A DNA stretch of 64,000 nucleotides from Hybos culiciformis (taxonomy: Eukaryota > Arthropoda > Insecta > Diptera > Hybotidae), in the NCBI GenBank assembly GCA_964007475.1, contig OZ023274.1, forward strand, positions 89,799,213 through 89,863,212. Direction: 5' to 3'. A program made the position numbers and the translations under genes. The notes below the pieces were generated by a model. That model saw only the letters and a list, made by a program, of their open reading frames with translations, did not search any database and was not told the DNA's origin. Every line of letters begins with the position of its first letter. Position 1 is the first letter of the stretch. This document shows positions 60,803 through 64,000 of this stretch, piece after piece.

Positions 60803-63800
60803 TATCCGAGCAAAATTTCGGGGACTAGTTTAAAATAATTTTAAATAATTTATTTAATAAACAAAAAATATTTTAATTGCGTCAAAATAAGAAAGGTAGT
60901 TGCTTGAGTAGACCAAAAAATCACAAATATTTGAAATGTGAAAATTTTAAGCGTCAATACTACAGAAAAATATCTTTTATTACTGTTTTGACTTACAGAA
61001 ATTTTATTGTTTTTATTTTTGTTTAGAGTTTTTTCCTTTAATCGCTAATGGAATCAAAGTTTGATTGAATTTACATAATATGCAAAATCAAAAGCGTTTT
61101 TATAAATTGTTACCATCTAAGAGAATATTTAAATTTAAAAATATATATAACTAAAATATATATAACTAAAATACATACTACTTTTAGTGTATTTAAAGTA
61201 TTGTGTTTAAAGCTACTATATATCAAAAAAGATATCGAAATTAAAAAATTTTACAAATTTTACAAATTTTTGAAAACCTTTAACACAGTGTTTTCAAATC
61301 TTTAAGATACTTAAAATTTTCTTTTGAATTTCATCAACATTTTTATGTTATTTTTCGAATTATCTTTATTTTTACGAAGTTATCCCCAAAATTATTAAAA
61401 AAAAAAAATAAATAAATAAAGCATAAAAACAAAATATTAAGGATAAGATTCAACATAAAAACATAAAAGATATTTCGTAATAAAAATTGTATACAATTAA
61501 AACATTTTGAGTGATTGCTTCCAATTTATAGTTTCATACCATAATAAATTAATGTTTTTAGAAAACATAATTCAATATTCATGAAAAATGTCATTTTTAC
61601 TTTGAATAGTTATATCAATTCAAAGAAAAAAAACTCTAATTTAAGTCTCAAAAACTTAACCCACATATTATACTTAGATATATACTATTTATATGTGAAT
61701 TTCTGGTGGGTAATAAGAATAAATTAAAAACAAACTAAAGCGTGTTCTAGATATCACAATTTTGAGAAAAGAGATAAATTCGGATCGTCCAAAACCACAA
61801 TTACAATACAATAATAAAAATATTACGTCAATATAACTATAACAAATACTCTGGATAATCAATCTTCTACACTAAAACTAAAAAATGACAGGAAAAGTAT
61901 AAAAAATATCATAATAGACATTCTCTAAAAAAAAACGTAAATAAACAATTATTGTTAAATAAACACTGTATTTAGGCGGCCAACACCTTTTGTTTACAAT
62001 TCAAATATAATTTTAATTTTATACTAAATCTAAAAAAAAAAAAAATTTAAATAAAACACAGAATTCTTATTCAACAAGCCAAATTATGGGATTGGTTGGG
62101 TGCAGTCGTATTAGAATTTTATGTTAAATTTACATTGCTATTGTCAAAAAAAAAAATTATCCTAACTATAATTTTACTCCTTAAATCTTCGTTTTGACAG
62201 CAAAAAATAATAATAAACAAAATGCTAAAGCTAAATGAAAAAAAAAAGCTTAATTTCTGACCTTTTATGCGACAATGTTTTTTATTTATTTTTATATTTA
62301 TTTATTATATATACATATAGCTCTCATTTATGTTATACAAAATATATGAAAAATGAAACTTATTTCATGCGTTCTAAGTAGATTAGGGTACAGGATTAAC
62401 ATCATTATAACATGGAAAAATGAATATAGAATGAAAAAAATATATAATTTAATTACTTCTCTAAAATATAATTATATCATATACGCATTTTATATCTTGT
62501 ATATACATAAAAAATATATGTACGTATGTTTATTATGTTGTATATTATATTTAGGGAATAAAAAATTATAACAAAAACAAAAAAATAACTTGGCGTAAAT
62601 ATTTTCTTACATTTTTTTTTATTATTTTATTTTCTTTGCAGAAAAAAAAAGGAAAAAATAAATGAAATTCAAGTTCTTTTTTTTATGTTGCGAGTCATTT
62701 AACTTAATTATTTTGAAATCTAATTATGTGAAGGGTTAAAAGATTTTCTATATATCACAAAATTGAAAAAAAAAAATGCGAAAAAATTATACATTTATTT
62801 CTTTAATTACGCATTACACATGTATGTTTCTATATATAGAATATCATTTTATGGTATAGCCTTTTTTATTGTTTTTGGGTTAAAAATAAATTACAAAACG
62901 AGAAAAAACGACTGTGGTTTCTCTAAATTACATTAAAAAAATGTTCTTATGAGAATATTTGTTTTTTTTTTTTGTTTTTCGGATTACAAAAGTTTAGTCT
63001 CTGTAAGACAATATTTCTTTTGGAGGGCGTTAAAAAGAAAAATATTTTAGTACGAATTTTAAATTTCTCAAAAGAAATAGTTTAAATTTTAAATTGAAAA
63101 TGAAACATAAAATAAACTTATAGTTATAATTTATTTTTAATGATGCCACAAACTGTTTATATTCTTGTATTCATTCTTTAGCATAATTAATTTTTTTTTA
63201 ATTTTTCGTACAATCCTTCAAATTTATGAAAAAAACTTTGTATGTAAGATCACAAACCATTGTTTAATGGTTGGCAGTGCGTAGTGTATTATTAATTTAA
63301 TATTTGGAGCAAACAAAATTTAAATTTATAATATATATTGTATAATGCTATAATATTATAATGTCTATGTTCTCGTTAGTTTTAATTTATGGTTTCATAA
63401 ATGCATAAATTTCGTAGAACTATTTTCAAAAAATTTGAACTTTGATTAATTAAAAAAATAAAATTACATAAAATGAAAATTAATATTTTATAAAAATATT
63501 TTGTTGCAAATGAATAAATATTTATGTATATCGATTACAAAGATTAAAATACACAAGATTAATATTTGAGATATATCTATAATGAAAATGGGTCAAAAAA
63601 TGAATGTTATTGCATGTTGAATGAAAATGAAAAGTTACATTTACATTTTCATTCCGATTTTATTTTTTAACATTAAAAAAATATAAATATACATACATTA
63701 CATACATATTTACATATGTACATATATTTTTGGAAAATGAATTGTTAAATTTAAATAAAACGAAATTTCTAAAAAATTTCTGACGTTTGAATTTGGATAT

Positions 63801-64000
63801 AGATATTATGCTTCTTAATATAGTACTCATATAGAAACCTTTGGTATAAATAAAAGATTTTTTTCATGTGCAATTGTTTTAAGTTGATTGCTGACAAATT
63901 CGAAAAAGAACTGTCAGAAAAACTTTTGGAAAATTAAAAGATTGCTTTAAAATTAAAATGAGAATATGAAAGGAAGTAGATATACATTGAAATACATATC
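60803..64000. other. AT-rich non-coding stretch to the window end
   Basis: No gene. A 16-bp duplication of ATATATAACTAAAAT lies near 61140-61170, a hairpin of AACCATT / AATGGTT type near 63255-63272, and CATACATACATT simple sequence at 63690-63730. The frame at 62353-62571 is A/T-codon driven. Confidence 0.6.

Overview
This 64 kb window looks like non-coding DNA from a eukaryotic nuclear genome, most likely an insect and possibly a fly. It is extremely AT-rich (about a fifth to a quarter G+C by eye, not computed), full of long A and T runs, ATT arrays and TATGTATG-type simple sequence. I found no complete protein gene, rRNA, convincing tRNA, CRISPR array or bacterial-type operon. Most open frames of 60-125 codons are what AT-rich DNA gives by chance: residues from A/T codons (F, I, K, N, Y, L), no recognisable domains, and often several overlapping frames. 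The window is best read as intergenic DNA or the inside of very long introns.

The readable content is mobile-element debris. In order: a fold-back element with 17-bp inverted ends (1337-2217); an inverted-repeat element (2902-3267); the first copy of a hairpin-rich CACTG-ended repeat (9538-9875), whose second copy lies inverted at 24747-25094; a three-unit ~150-bp tandem repeat (10947-11376); a nonautonomous DNA transposon with TAGAGTTTCCAT ends (38153-38596); a nest at 48.3-49.4 kb made of a pogo/Tigger-like terminus, an 851-bp hAT-type element with a perfect 8-bp target duplication, and a 151-bp MITE inside it; a composite structure at 50.4-51.2 kb (220-bp palindrome, 62-bp and 31-bp tandem arrays, 17-bp inverted ends); a tRNA-like fold (52940-53008); and a second hAT-type element (60079-60794) with a perfect 8-bp target duplication that keeps a decayed piece of the hAT transposase C-terminus.

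A few short G+C-rich patches look like exons or exon remnants. The two best are a 51-bp segment with a good 3' splice site and a GTAAGT donor (5993-6043, plus strand), and a 67-codon basic open frame on the minus strand (42196-42399). Neither was identified.

The most unusual observation is the pair of hairpin-rich repeats at 9.5 and 24.7 kb. Equivalent hairpins occur in the same order in both copies although their sequences have diverged, including one clean compensatory base-pair change. This suggests that the foldback structure itself is maintained, or that the arms are repeatedly corrected against each other.
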